Position numbers and translations under genes: made by a program. From contig CP058414.1 of assembly GCA_013391845.1 (NCBI GenBank), forward strand, positions 577,001-641,000: DNA of 64,000 bases, written 5' to 3'. Of the stretch, positions 1-10,706 are shown in pieces (the stretch's first letter is position 1; each line of letters starts with the position of its first letter). The notes under the pieces were generated by a model. The model was not told the DNA's origin. It saw nothing but the letters and a program-made list of their open reading frames with translations, and ran no database searches. The stretch comes from Pseudoalteromonas shioyasakiensis (GTDB lineage: Bacteria; Pseudomonadota; Gammaproteobacteria; Enterobacterales; Alteromonadaceae).

Positions 1-126
1 GAGTGGGTTGCTCCAGAAGTGGATAGTCTAACCTTCGGGAGGACGTTCACCACGGAGTGATTCATGACTGGGGTGAAGTCGTAACAAGGTAGCCCTAGGG
101 GAACCTGGGGCTGGATCACCTCCTTA
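1..126 (+). rRNA. rrs: 16S rRNA, 3' end (partial)
   Basis: Only the last 126 nt of the small-subunit rRNA are present; the gene begins before the window. It contains the universal 3' minor-domain segment (GAAGTCGTAACAAGGTAGCC) and ends in the anti-Shine-Dalgarno tail GGATCACCTCCTTA at 113-126. The sequence before the tail looks like Pseudoalteromonas. It is the first part of an rRNA operon in the order 16S, tRNA-Ile, tRNA-Ala, 23S, 5S. Confidence 0.98.
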
Positions 127-202
127 TACGATTTAGAACTTATTTGTTCGTAGTGTCCACACAGATGATTGTTGATTGTAAAGAGAACAACACTTATTGT
201 TT

Positions 203-279
<77 letters not shown>

Positions 280-321
280 CTTCTTTGAAGTGGAAACTAA
301 ACAGTAAGTACCAGCATATGT

Positions 322-397
322 GGGGCTATAGCTCAGCTGGGAGAGCGCCTGCCTTGCACGCAGGAGGTCAGCAGTTCGATCCTGCTTAGCTCCACCA
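322..397 (+). tRNA. tRNA-Ala (anticodon TGC)
   Basis: A 76-nt cloverleaf with encoded CCA. The anticodon TGC is at 355-357 within CTTGCAC, and the acceptor GGGGCTA pairs with TAGCTCC. It is the second spacer tRNA of the rRNA operon, 42 nt after tRNA-Ile. Confidence 0.98.
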
Positions 398-484
398 CTT
401 TTACTCCTTAAAAATAAACATTCTTAATCAGGTAATAAACTGCTTGAGAATAGAGTGTGTTTAATTTTGAGAAGTTTATTCTCT

Positions 485-497
485 TGCTCTTTAAAAA
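485..497 (+). promoter_or_regulatory. boxA antitermination element in the 16S-23S spacer
   Basis: TGCTCTTTAAAAA closely matches the rRNA boxA consensus TGCTCTTTAACAA, the NusB/NusE binding site that keeps RNA polymerase processive across the 23S gene. It lies about 180 nt before the 23S 5' end, as usual. Confidence 0.85.
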
Positions 498-666
498 TTT
501 GGAAAGCTGATATTAAAATTCTTATAGATATTCGTATCTATAAAGAGTTTTCAAAAGTAAAAATATGCCATTAATCGAAAGATTAATTGGTATCTACTTT
601 AGTATTCTCATCATTATTTGATGAATTAACTTCTGGCGAAGTTAACAGCTGTCACTAACAAAGACC

Positions 667-680
667 CGTTTGGGTTGTAT

Positions 681-687
<7 letters not shown>
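667..687 (+). other. 5' arm of the 23S RNase III processing stem
   Basis: This segment pairs with 3555-3576 downstream of the 23S gene. The two arms are complementary over about 21 bp with one bulged base and include the GGTTAAG/CTTAACC pairing of the mature 23S ends. This is the double-stranded stalk expected for RNase III maturation of 23S rRNA. Confidence 0.8.
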
Positions 688-3563
<2,876 letters not shown>

Positions 3564-3685
3564 ACAACGCCAAACGCGTTTTATGACAGCGTAACAGACA
3601 GAAGTTAAGAAACTAAAGTAGACATTTACTTGATATCAGAATTCCGAATTTTAGTTAATTGCTAAGGCGATTAACAACCCAAATT

Positions 3686-3803
3686 TGCTTGGTGACAATA
3701 GCGTTTTGGACCCACCTGACCCCATGCCGAACTCAGTAGTGAAACGAAACAGCGCCGATGATAGTGTGGCATTTGCCATGTGAAAGTAGGACATTGCCAG
3801 GCT
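3686..3803 (+). rRNA. rrf: 5S rRNA
   Basis: About 118 nt starting TGCTTGGTGACAATAGCG and ending near GCCAGGCT, with the conserved internal segment ACCTGACCCCATGCCGAACT. The 5' and 3' ends pair (TGCTTGG with CCAGGC). It is the last gene of the rRNA operon, 122 nt after 23S. No distal tRNA follows before the terminator. Confidence 0.96.
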
Positions 3804-3816
3804 CCAAATTAAAGAA

Positions 3817-3846
3817 AGCCCGATTCGAAAGAGTCGGGCTTTTTTG
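3817..3846 (+). terminator. rRNA operon Rho-independent terminator
   Basis: AGCCCGATTC and GAGTCGGGCT form a 10-bp stem closed by a GAAA tetraloop and followed by a six-T run. It sits 13 nt after 5S and closes the rRNA operon. Confidence 0.95.
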
Positions 3847-3852
3847 CGTCTG

Positions 3853-4094
3853 GAGCTGTCAGCTTTCAGCCGTCAGACGTCAGCTGAAATGTGGGGTTGT
3901 ATAGTGCAGAGTTTCCCTCAGCAACAAAACTTTGTAGGAGGCACGTTAGTGCCGAATCTAGACCTTAACAAACACATTCATGGCTGAATCCATTCCTACA
4001 AGTACACTTTGCCTAGAGCCTCTGGCAGAGGGAGACTCAGCACCAAACACCTCCACAAAGCGGCTGAACGCTGACGGCTGAAATCTGATAGCTC
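3853..4094. repeat. Intergenic nested inverted-repeat element (~242 bp)
   Basis: The 380-bp space between the rRNA terminator and the next gene is largely one imperfect palindrome. The outer arms 3853-3886 and 4061-4094 match at 28 of 34 positions when one is reverse-complemented. An inner pair, GAGTTTCCCTC (3909-3919) and GAGGGAGACTC (4028-4038), and an innermost pair, TGTAGGA near 3933 and TCCTACA near 3994, are nested in register. No credible gene is inside. The layout resembles a MITE-like or REP/BIME-like dispersed repeat; transcribed, it would fold into one long hairpin. Only one copy was noticed in this window. Confidence 0.7.
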
Positions 4095-4224
4095 TGTGTT
4101 GGGTTTCGCTGCGATCTACCCAATGTACCAACCAAATTTACCCTTTGTTGCAATTTTAATCTTGGTTTAGTACCTGAGCTATGTAAAACTATTTGCGTTT
4201 TTAAACCACAATCAGGTGACATGA

Positions 4225-5157
4225 ATGTCTCAAATAAAAGCTTGGAAACTTATTAGCCTGTTTTGTTTGGTAAGCTTGCTTATGGGCTGTGAGTCGAAAG
4301 AAGAGCAGCTGAAACAAACAATACAACAATCCATAGAAAAAGCTGAGGTTGAATTAAATCAGCTTGGTACAGCGCTTGATAATGGCTCTTTGCGTAATGC
4401 GACGATACTTAAACAATACGGACAGGTGCTTGCTGAGCAGCAGCCGCAACTTTCTGAGATCGCACGAGTAATTAGTCTTGATGCGACCCGTGACGGGGCT
4501 ATTTATACAGGTCTTACACAACGCTTAGCAGATGTTAAGTCTACTTATCTAATACCACCTTATGAAGATACCCTTCATCAACTTGATCTCATTCGTGATG
4601 CTGCCAAGCCATCTTTATTTCAAGATGCGCTTACTGATCCTATCAATATGCTGGCAGACATGTCGCAAGGGTCACTAGCAAGGGTTGGCGCTATTAGTGA
4701 AGCAGCTGAAGGTGAAAGCGTTGGTAACCAATTGGTCGGTAACCCTAACTATGGGCAGTGGCAAACTAATAGCAACGGTACAAGCTTTTGGGTTTGGTAT
4801 GGGATGTATCGTATGTTGGGCGATGTATTCGACCGAGTTGAATATGGTCGCTGGAGCAGAAACAGAAAGTACAGCTATTACAATGACTATGGCCGTTATC
4901 GTTATTCGAGCCCAAAACAGATTAAAGCACAACAAACGGTAGAGACGCGTACTCGTCAGTCTTATCAACGCCAGGGTAAACAATTCACTAGTCCGTATGC
5001 CACTAAACGCAGTGGTGCATCTGGATTAAGCCGAAGCAGCTATACACCACCACGCACCCGTAGTAGCTATGCTTCTAGCAGTAGTTACAGTAAAAGCTCT
5101 GGGTCATTACGAAACAGCTCGAGCAGAACATCACGTGGCATTAGCCGCGGTAAGTAG
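4225..5157 (+). CDS. Putative envelope lipoprotein, Ser/Tyr/Arg-rich C-terminus
   Basis: 310 aa, function not known. Residues 1-22 are a lipoprotein signal peptide ending in the lipobox LLMGC (lipidated Cys22). Residues 25-125 are polar and probably helical or coiled-coil. The last 90 residues are low complexity, rich in Ser, Tyr and Arg, reminiscent of the tails of DUF1190-type (YjfM) proteins, though a family match cannot be claimed. The ATG at 4225 is chosen because AGGTGA precedes it by 5 nt; the ATG at 4221 is out of frame. It heads the plus-strand run leading to pspA, 30 nt before the DUF350 gene, which suggests an outer-membrane partner of that system. Confidence 0.75.
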   Translation: MSQIKAWKLISLFCLVSLLMGCESKEEQLKQTIQQSIEKAEVELNQLGTALDNGSLRNATILKQYGQVLAEQQPQLSEIARVISLDATRDGAIYTGLTQRLADVKSTYLIPPYEDTLHQLDLIRDAAKPSLFQDALTDPINMLADMSQGSLARVGAISEAAEGESVGNQLVGNPNYGQWQTNSNGTSFWVWYGMYRMLGDVFDRVEYGRWSRNRKYSYYNDYGRYRYSSPKQIKAQQTVETRTRQSYQRQGKQFTSPYATKRSGASGLSRSSYTPPRTRSSYASSSSYSKSSGSLRNSSSRTSRGISRGK

Positions 5158-5187
5158 TGAAAAGAATAACCACCGGAGTTACAACAT

Positions 5188-6087
5188 ATGTATGAATTTA
5201 ATGGAATAACAACTTGGTCGTTGCAAGCTTTAGCAATCGACTTTGCAATCATTATCGCTTTATTTGTCAGCCTAAAATTTATCAAAGGCTGGGTATCTAA
5301 TTTACATGCTAATGATGAAATAACTGAGCGCGACAATTTTGCTTTTGGTATTAGTTTTGCGGCCGGACTTGTGGCACTTGCCATTGTTCTTAGTGGTGTA
5401 AGCAGCGGCGCATTTGCACCTACCCTACAACAAGAAGCATTACAAATGCTAGGTTATGGTGTGATGGCAATTGTGCTTATTAAGCTTGGTCATTTCTTCC
5501 AAGACAAGGTAGCGCTTCGTAAAGTGAGTCTGCATGACGAAATCGTAAAAGGCAACGCAACTGCTGCATTGATTGATTTTGGTCATGTAGTGAGTGTAGC
5601 TATTGTTATTCGCTCAGCTTTATTTTGGGTGGCGACCGAAGGCTGGCATGGTATTCCAATCGTGATCGCGGCCTTTGCAATTGGCAGCATTGCGATGCTA
5701 TTGATCAGCCAATATCGAGTGCAGTTATTCAAGCGTACTAATCGCAGTGGTGACTGCTTGCAACAAGCGGTTATCGACGGCAACTTAGCCGTGGGTATTC
5801 GTTACGCTGGCTTTTTAGTGGGTAGTGCATTGGCATTAACTGCTGCATCAGGTATCGCTCCTTATGCGGCTGACAACATTGCTGCTAGTTTAGGTTACTG
5901 GGCATTAAGTGCAGCGGTAAGTTTAGTTGCCTTCATTTTATTACACTTAGTGACTATCAAAATCATCTTATCAGGCTGTGATATTTCAGATGAAGTAAAC
6001 CGCCAGAAAAACGTAGGTGTAGCTGCTATCTCTGCAGCGGTTTCATTTGCGATAGGTTCGACTATGGCAACCTTGTTAGGTGCCTAA
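5188..6087 (+). CDS. DUF350 membrane protein (YjfL-like, duplicated domain)
   Basis: 299 aa, almost entirely hydrophobic, with about eight membrane segments in two four-helix blocks. The halves look like a tandem duplication: a polar signature of the type DEIVKGNATAALIDFG near residue 118 recurs as QAVIDGNLAVGIRYAG near residue 190. Single-domain YjfL of E. coli is about 130 aa, so this is the double form. DUF350 proteins are inner-membrane proteins of unknown activity that co-occur with PspA homologues and polyamine-linked enzymes. CGGAG precedes the ATG, and the next gene starts 4 nt after the stop, implying translational coupling. Confidence 0.85.
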   Translation: MYEFNGITTWSLQALAIDFAIIIALFVSLKFIKGWVSNLHANDEITERDNFAFGISFAAGLVALAIVLSGVSSGAFAPTLQQEALQMLGYGVMAIVLIKLGHFFQDKVALRKVSLHDEIVKGNATAALIDFGHVVSVAIVIRSALFWVATEGWHGIPIVIAAFAIGSIAMLLISQYRVQLFKRTNRSGDCLQQAVIDGNLAVGIRYAGFLVGSALALTAASGIAPYAADNIAASLGYWALSAAVSLVAFILLHLVTIKIILSGCDISDEVNRQKNVGVAAISAAVSFAIGSTMATLLGA

Positions 6088-6091
6088 TTAA

Positions 6092-7813
6092 GTGTCTACT
6101 ACAACAAGCGCCCCAAGTAGGGCCAATCTACTTGGGCATGACTTCCTATTAATAACTGTTATGGCCGTACTCGCTGGGTGCGGCCTTATTTATGAATATC
6201 TGCTATCTCATTATGCAGGTCGGGTTCTAGGCTCGGTCGAGAGCGCCATTTATGCCATGATTGGTACCATGATTGTCGCTATGGGTATCGGTGCTTTTTT
6301 AGCGCGTTGGTTTAAAGATGCATTTACTGCTTTTGCTTGGCTTGAGAGTATTATTGCTTTGGTCGGCATGGGCTGTATTTTAGCGATTGCTAGCGTTATC
6401 GCTGTGAGTTATTCATTGCCGCATATCTTCTCTGAAATTTTTAACCTGCCTGCGGATACTGTCCTTAACGGCTATGTATTTGAAAAGCTACAGGAGTGGT
6501 CACGTTTCTTACCCTATGTGTTTGGCCTATTACTCGGGCTATTAATTGGTATGGAGATCCCTTTGATCGCGCGTATTCGCCAGCAGGTTTATGGTCGCTT
6601 TTTAGAAAATAATGCGGGTACTATTTACGGGGCTGATTATATTGGCGCCGGTGTCGGTGCTGCGATTTGGGTAAGCATTATGCTTGCAATGCCAATTATG
6701 CAAGCGGCAGCTTGGACGGCGTTGTTTAATATTATTGCTGGTCTGGTGTTTTTATGGCGCTATCATCAACATGTTCGCTTCGCTAAGTTATTGTTGGTTT
6801 GCCATGTACTGTTGTTGATGTTTTTTGCACTTGTGCTCGTGCTTGGCACCAGCTGGATGAAAAACCTCAGCAATGTTTTATACAAAGATAAAGTCATATA
6901 CTCGCAAGCAACCAAGTATCAGCACTTAGTGTTAACCGAGCGTTTAAGTCGCAATCAGCCGAATGCAATTACTGATCTTTACCTCAATGGCCGTCTACAG
7001 TTCTCAAGTGTGGATGAGCAAATTTATCATTCAATGCTTGTGTATCCTGCTATGTTGGCTTCAAATCGTCATGACCGCGTGTTGATCATCGGGGGTGGTG
7101 ACGGGCTTGCATTGCGCGATGTTTTGAAGTGGCCAGTAAAGCATGTCACCTTGGTTGATTTAGATGGTCAGTTGTTAAACTTATTTGGCAATGAGGTCGG
7201 TGAATATGACGCGCCAGAGGAAATAAGAACACGGTTAACAGCGCTAAATAAGCATTCTATGAGTGATCCTCGCGCTGATATTCGCATTGCAGATGCCTTT
7301 TTAGAAGTTGAAGCTATGTTGGCAAAAGGCATGCGCTTTGACACTATTTTGATTGACCTACCAGACCCTAACCATCCTGACCTTAATAAGATGTACAGTG
7401 ACTATTTTTATAATCATGTGCGTCAGTTGTTGGCGCCTGATGGGGCTGTGGCTGTGCAATCAACATCGCCTTATCATGCGAAAAAAGCGTTTTTAAGTAT
7501 TGCTAAAACAATGAAAGCAGCTGGCTTTGGTTATGTTGAGCAATACCAACAAAATATTCCTTCGTTTGGTCAATGGGGTTGGACAATCGCGACCACGGCT
7601 GGCAAATCAGCAAGTCAGCGAATTCGTGAAACTAACGAATTACCAGTGCCATCTCGTTGGGTAAGTAAAGAATATTTATTGGCTTCTTTTGTGTTTCCGA
7701 ATCATTTTTTTGAACAAGTAAACACGATAGAAGTCAATAGATTAGGTTCTGGAACCTTATATGATTATTACCGCCAAGCGTGGCAAGTTGAAACCGAATT
7801 GTACAAAAATTGA
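6092..7813 (+). CDS. Membrane-anchored spermidine-synthase-like aminopropyltransferase
   Basis: 573 aa. The first ~240 residues form about seven transmembrane segments; residues ~270-520 form a spermidine-synthase-type Rossmann fold with the nucleotide-binding motif GGGDG (334-338) and the catalytic-loop motif DLPDP (422-426). Family members transfer an aminopropyl group from decarboxylated S-adenosylmethionine to an amine; the membrane part suggests work at the inner membrane. The true acceptor is unknown. No SAM decarboxylase gene lies nearby, so the donor must be supplied from elsewhere. The start is GTG at 6092, 4 nt after the DUF350 stop, with AGGTG upstream. Confidence 0.85.
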   Translation: MSTTTSAPSRANLLGHDFLLITVMAVLAGCGLIYEYLLSHYAGRVLGSVESAIYAMIGTMIVAMGIGAFLARWFKDAFTAFAWLESIIALVGMGCILAIASVIAVSYSLPHIFSEIFNLPADTVLNGYVFEKLQEWSRFLPYVFGLLLGLLIGMEIPLIARIRQQVYGRFLENNAGTIYGADYIGAGVGAAIWVSIMLAMPIMQAAAWTALFNIIAGLVFLWRYHQHVRFAKLLLVCHVLLLMFFALVLVLGTSWMKNLSNVLYKDKVIYSQATKYQHLVLTERLSRNQPNAITDLYLNGRLQFSSVDEQIYHSMLVYPAMLASNRHDRVLIIGGGDGLALRDVLKWPVKHVTLVDLDGQLLNLFGNEVGEYDAPEEIRTRLTALNKHSMSDPRADIRIADAFLEVEAMLAKGMRFDTILIDLPDPNHPDLNKMYSDYFYNHVRQLLAPDGAVAVQSTSPYHAKKAFLSIAKTMKAAGFGYVEQYQQNIPSFGQWGWTIATTAGKSASQRIRETNELPVPSRWVSKEYLLASFVFPNHFFEQVNTIEVNRLGSGTLYDYYRQAWQVETELYKN

Positions 7814-7825
7814 TATTTTATAGTT

Positions 7826-7872
7826 GACATAATATGTCGGCTATGCAAATCTTAACTCAGACATAATATGTC
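7826..7872. promoter_or_regulatory. Two identical 13-bp palindromes (operator-like) before the DUF2170/pspA pair
   Basis: The sequence GACATAATATGTC (GACATA-A-TATGTC) occurs exactly at 7826-7838 and again at 7860-7872, start-to-start distance 34 bp. The first copy overlaps a TTGACA hexamer (7825-7830), a possible -35 element with a weak AAATCT at -10 spacing. The second ends about 20 bp before the DUF2170 ATG. Exact duplication of a dyad next to a promoter-like hexamer is the usual appearance of a dimer-binding repressor or activator site. The regulator is not identified. Confidence 0.6.
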
Positions 7873-7892
7873 AAAACGTAAAAAGGTGAGAC

Positions 7893-8306
7893 ATGGAATT
7901 AAATGAACTATCAATCAAACTGGCTTCTTTTGAAACAGAAGGTGTGAGCTTTGAGTCTTTCTTGATTGCCAACGAAGGTGAACAAGATGTGTTACAAGTT
8001 ATCGTCGATGGGAATGATGAGTTACCTATCTTTGTTACTCAAACAGAAGAGCAATTACTGTGTATTAGCTACCTGTTTGCTGAAAACGAAGTACAAGCAG
8101 ATATGCGTAATGAGTTAAACGAAACGTTACTACGTTTAAATGTGCCAATTCCATTAAGCGCATTTGCAAAAATTGATGACAAATACGCTATTTTTGGCGC
8201 GCTATCGGTTAATTCATCGTTTGATGATATTACCCATGAGTTGGTAACACTGGCTGACAATGCGATTGATGCACTTGAAGCCGTGACCATTTATTTAAAC
8301 GATTAA
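7893..8306 (+). CDS. DUF2170 family protein (YjfI-like)
   Basis: 137 aa, soluble and acidic, no signal peptide. The length, fold pattern and position directly before a PspA homologue match the E. coli yjfI-yjfJ arrangement, where YjfI is the DUF2170 protein. Its biochemical role is unknown; a cytoplasmic partner or regulator of the PspA protein is the simplest inference. AAAGGTGAG precedes the ATG by 4 nt. An operator-like palindrome pair lies just upstream, so this gene probably starts its own transcription unit. Confidence 0.8.
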   Translation: MELNELSIKLASFETEGVSFESFLIANEGEQDVLQVIVDGNDELPIFVTQTEEQLLCISYLFAENEVQADMRNELNETLLRLNVPIPLSAFAKIDDKYAIFGALSVNSSFDDITHELVTLADNAIDALEAVTIYLND

Positions 8307-8330
8307 TTAGCAATTTCTGGAGTTAAGATT

Positions 8331-9023
8331 ATGAGTATTTTAAAGAAACTATTTACAGCTGTACGTGGTGGCGCTCGTGAAGCAGGACAAGCAGTTGTTG
8401 ATGCAAACGGTATCCGTATCTTTGAACAAGAAATTGCTGATGCACAAAATGCCTTACAACGCGCTAAGAAAAGCCTTACCGAAGTAATGGCAAAAGAGAT
8501 GCAAACTAAGCGTAAAATTAGCGCACTAGATGCATCAATTGCAGAACATGAAGCGTATGCAGGTCAAGCACTTGAAAAAGGTAACGAAGCGTTAGCATTA
8601 GAAATCGCAGAAAAAATTGGTGATTTCGAAGCTGAAAAAGCAGAGCACGAAGAAGTGTTAGCTGGCTTTAGTAACCACATTGTGCAACTAAAGCAGCAAG
8701 TTAAAGAAGCTGAAAAGTCGATTAAAGAAAACCAACGTCAATTAACGATGGTTAAAACGACTGAAAGTGTGCAGCAAGCAACAATGGCTGTTAACAGCAC
8801 GCTAAATACTAATAGTTCATCAATGACATCAGCACGCGAGTCTCTAGAGCGTATTAAACAACGCCAGCAAGACCGTCAAGACCAGTTAGGTGCGGCTAAG
8901 CAATTAGAAGCTGATACTAACGGCGATGATTTAAAAGCGAAAATGGCTGAAGCGGGTATCGGCGATACCAACCCAAAAAGCGCAGATATTTTGGCGCGTA
9001 TTAAAGCAAAACAAAATAGCTAA
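8331..9023 (+). CDS. PspA/IM30 family protein (YjfJ-like)
   Basis: 230 aa, almost wholly alpha-helical with long coiled coils (about residues 25-185), as in PspA/Vipp1 proteins that polymerise on the inner face of the cytoplasmic membrane and stabilise it. The N-terminal stretch MSILKKLFTAVRGG is the amphipathic membrane-binding helix expected for the family. It follows the DUF2170 gene by 24 nt with a TGGAG ribosome site and is followed by a strong terminator. No pspF, pspB or pspC is nearby, so this is the YjfJ branch rather than the classical phage-shock operon. Confidence 0.9.
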   Translation: MSILKKLFTAVRGGAREAGQAVVDANGIRIFEQEIADAQNALQRAKKSLTEVMAKEMQTKRKISALDASIAEHEAYAGQALEKGNEALALEIAEKIGDFEAEKAEHEEVLAGFSNHIVQLKQQVKEAEKSIKENQRQLTMVKTTESVQQATMAVNSTLNTNSSSMTSARESLERIKQRQQDRQDQLGAAKQLEADTNGDDLKAKMAEAGIGDTNPKSADILARIKAKQNS

Positions 9024-9040
9024 TCAGTTAACGGAAAGAC

Positions 9041-9073
9041 AAAAGGTAACCCACGCACTGGGTTACCTTTTTT
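9041..9073 (+). terminator. Rho-independent terminator after pspA
   Basis: AAAAGGTAACCC and GGGTTACCTTTT form a 12-bp perfect stem with a 7-nt loop (ACGCACT), continued into a T run. It splits the envelope module into a DUF2170-pspA unit and the distal genes, which would need readthrough or another promoter. Confidence 0.92.
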
Positions 9074-9094
9074 GCTTCAACAAGGAGTCAGCCA

Positions 9095-9733
9095 ATGTTT
9101 AACTTTTTTAAATCTAAAAAAGCCCCAGAGCGTCAGCTTACTGATCCAAGCCAATTACTCGTTGGTGATATGCTAACAGTGATTGATTCGTTCGCTTATC
9201 CAAGCTGGTTAAAAGGACAGACACTGCGTGTTATTGATGTGCAAACGTATCAGTATCAACGTAGTGCAGAGTATGAGCTGGTACTCGAGAGTGAATCTGG
9301 CCAAGTGGTGTTTTTGCAAATTGAATCAGATGACGGTGAACAATGGGCAAACTTTGCGATCAAAATTCAGCGTGATGATGTTGATGAGATTTTTACCCTT
9401 GATGAGTTCGCTCGTATTTTTGATGAAGATGAGCTAACGGCAATTAATGTGCAGAATAGCCCTGAACGCTTTAGCCACTTTTTAGCATCAAGCTATAAAC
9501 AAACAGAAGCCCCTTATGTGTGTTATTTCCATAATAAGGATTACCGTAATCAGCCTTTACCTCGTTACGAAGACGAAGGCGGTGAACCGTGTGAAATGAT
9601 TTGTTTAAGCTCTGATGATGAATCACATAGTTTAAATATTGAGATCTGGGAAGGCGGTGAAACAGAAGTATCACTCACGTTAACTAGACCAATTAGCGAT
9701 ATTGTTGATTTATTTCCTGGGGATGCCAAGTGA
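9095..9733 (+). CDS. YjfK/DUF4178-like protein of the PspA module
   Basis: 212 aa, soluble, acidic. Residues 20-110 carry a pattern of the type GDMLTVIDSFAY, LKGQTLRVIDV and YELVLESESGQ, which looks like the DUF4178/DUF2491 (YjfK) beta-rich fold found next to PspA and DUF350 genes. The family assignment is from pattern and neighbourhood only. AAGGAG lies 7 nt before the ATG. The stop overlaps the GTG start of the next gene by 4 nt (GTGA), so the two are translationally coupled. Confidence 0.6.
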   Translation: MFNFFKSKKAPERQLTDPSQLLVGDMLTVIDSFAYPSWLKGQTLRVIDVQTYQYQRSAEYELVLESESGQVVFLQIESDDGEQWANFAIKIQRDDVDEIFTLDEFARIFDEDELTAINVQNSPERFSHFLASSYKQTEAPYVCYFHNKDYRNQPLPRYEDEGGEPCEMICLSSDDESHSLNIEIWEGGETEVSLTLTRPISDIVDLFPGDAK

Positions 9734-10047
9734 GTGATGCAAAAGCCAAGTGGCAGCGTCAGGAGCAGGCCGTAAGAGCCACGCAAATGGCGTTTGATTT
9801 AAGCAGTGAAGTGCAAAAATCAATAAAAAAACAAGCAATTGACCAAGAGCTTACCCCATCAGATATGATCCGTAAGATTTTGGAGCTCGACGTTAAATCG
9901 AAAAAAACCAGGCAGCGTTTATCGTTTAACTTAAATGATGAAGAGATTGCCTTATTGGCTGAGCGTTTTGGTGTTGCAGCCGATGATAAGCGTGCTGTAA
10001 AGCAGCGGGTTGCTGAATTACTCATTGAACATAGTAAAAAAAGCTAA
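9730..10047 (+). CDS. Small protein with two ribbon-helix-helix-like segments
   Basis: 105 aa starting at GTG 9730 inside the stop of the upstream gene. Two stretches, FDLSSEVQKSIKKQAIDQEL (about 23-42, followed by PSDMIRKIL) and LSFNLNDEEIALLAERFGVA (about 65-84), each have the strand-helix-helix spacing of an RHH half-site protein. If folded as a tandem RHH it could bind DNA or act as an adaptor. The palindrome pair at 7826-7872 is an obvious candidate target, but that is speculation. No confident family. Confidence 0.6.
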   Translation: MSDAKAKWQRQEQAVRATQMAFDLSSEVQKSIKKQAIDQELTPSDMIRKILELDVKSKKTRQRLSFNLNDEEIALLAERFGVAADDKRAVKQRVAELLIEHSKKS

Positions 10048-10088
10048 GGTTTTGCCTTTACTTCTTTAAGCCCTTACACTGAGACTAG

Positions 10089-10298
10089 ATGTTTGAAAGA
10101 AGTGGCATGACTGTGGATATTATTTTACTTGCGTATTTAGTTATTTTTGCATTATTTGGCACTGCAGCAAGTTACTTTGTTCGCTACATTTATGCTTACT
10201 GGGTGCATAATACAATGCATGTAAAATACATTTATAAGGCCGGGATTTGTATCATCAGCGTGGTGATAGTATCCGGCCTTATTGCATTACTTACTTAA
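10089..10298 (+). CDS. Small two-helix membrane protein
   Basis: 69 aa from ATG 10089, or 63 aa from ATG 10107, which has AAGAAG a few bases upstream and may be the true start. Two hydrophobic helices (about residues 9-33 and 47-67) are separated by a short polar loop containing HNTMHVKYIYK. No family recognised. It follows the RHH-like gene by 41 nt on the same strand and could be the last gene of the PspA-associated unit. Its last 8 bp overlap the convergent lipoprotein gene. Confidence 0.55.
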   Translation: MFERSGMTVDIILLAYLVIFALFGTAASYFVRYIYAYWVHNTMHVKYIYKAGICIISVVIVSGLIALLT

Positions 10299-10693
10299 TC
10301 TCGATGGCTTGGCATTGCTGTGAGATACACAGCGATTGTACCGGTAAGACAGGTGAACAGTCGTTAACTGTTAATGCTTGACCAGATGACCTCTCAACTG
10401 CTGTAATTTGCTCAGCAAGTTGCTCTGCTTTTTCTTGTGCCGTGTTCAATGTTGAATAGACCACATAGCGGCTTGGGCCACCACATGCTCTTTCACCGAC
10501 TTCTAACACCTTACATTGAAAACTAGCTGTACAACTATTATTACTAACGATATCGTTCAGCTGATCATTTAAATCACTCAAATCAACGCGCACAGAAACT
10601 ACCCGACGTTGTTGTTTCACAACCCGTTAAAGCAATACTTGCTAACATAGTTGTAGTGATGAAAAGTTTCTTTAAAGTCGATGAACGAACCAT
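10291..10693 (-). pseudogene. Frameshifted lipoprotein gene, paralogue of the upstream gene
   Basis: The body (109 codons from GTG 10620) contains NSCTASFQCKVLEVGERACG and GPSRYVVYST, closely matching the intact neighbour (SQCKVLPVGSRACGGPSSFI). Its signal peptide lies in another frame: ATG 10693 opens MVRSSTLKKLF...ASIALTGCE with a good lipobox (LTGC), then reaches a stop at about 10582. Removing one base, for example from the CCC at 10602-10604 (GGG on the coding strand), joins the two frames into a ~130-aa lipoprotein. Either a recent +1 mutation or a sequencing indel. Function unknown. Confidence 0.8.
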
Positions 10694-10706
10694 TATTGCT
10701 TATTCC

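Noticed and set aside
4037..4222. Small minus-strand open frame upstream of the lipoprotein gene
   Set aside because: It overlaps one arm of the inverted-repeat element and has no ribosome site; composition is repeat-like.
4675..4983. Antisense frame within the lipoprotein gene
   Set aside because: Shadow of a real coding sequence; hydrophobic runs come from reading the Ser/Tyr-rich region backwards.
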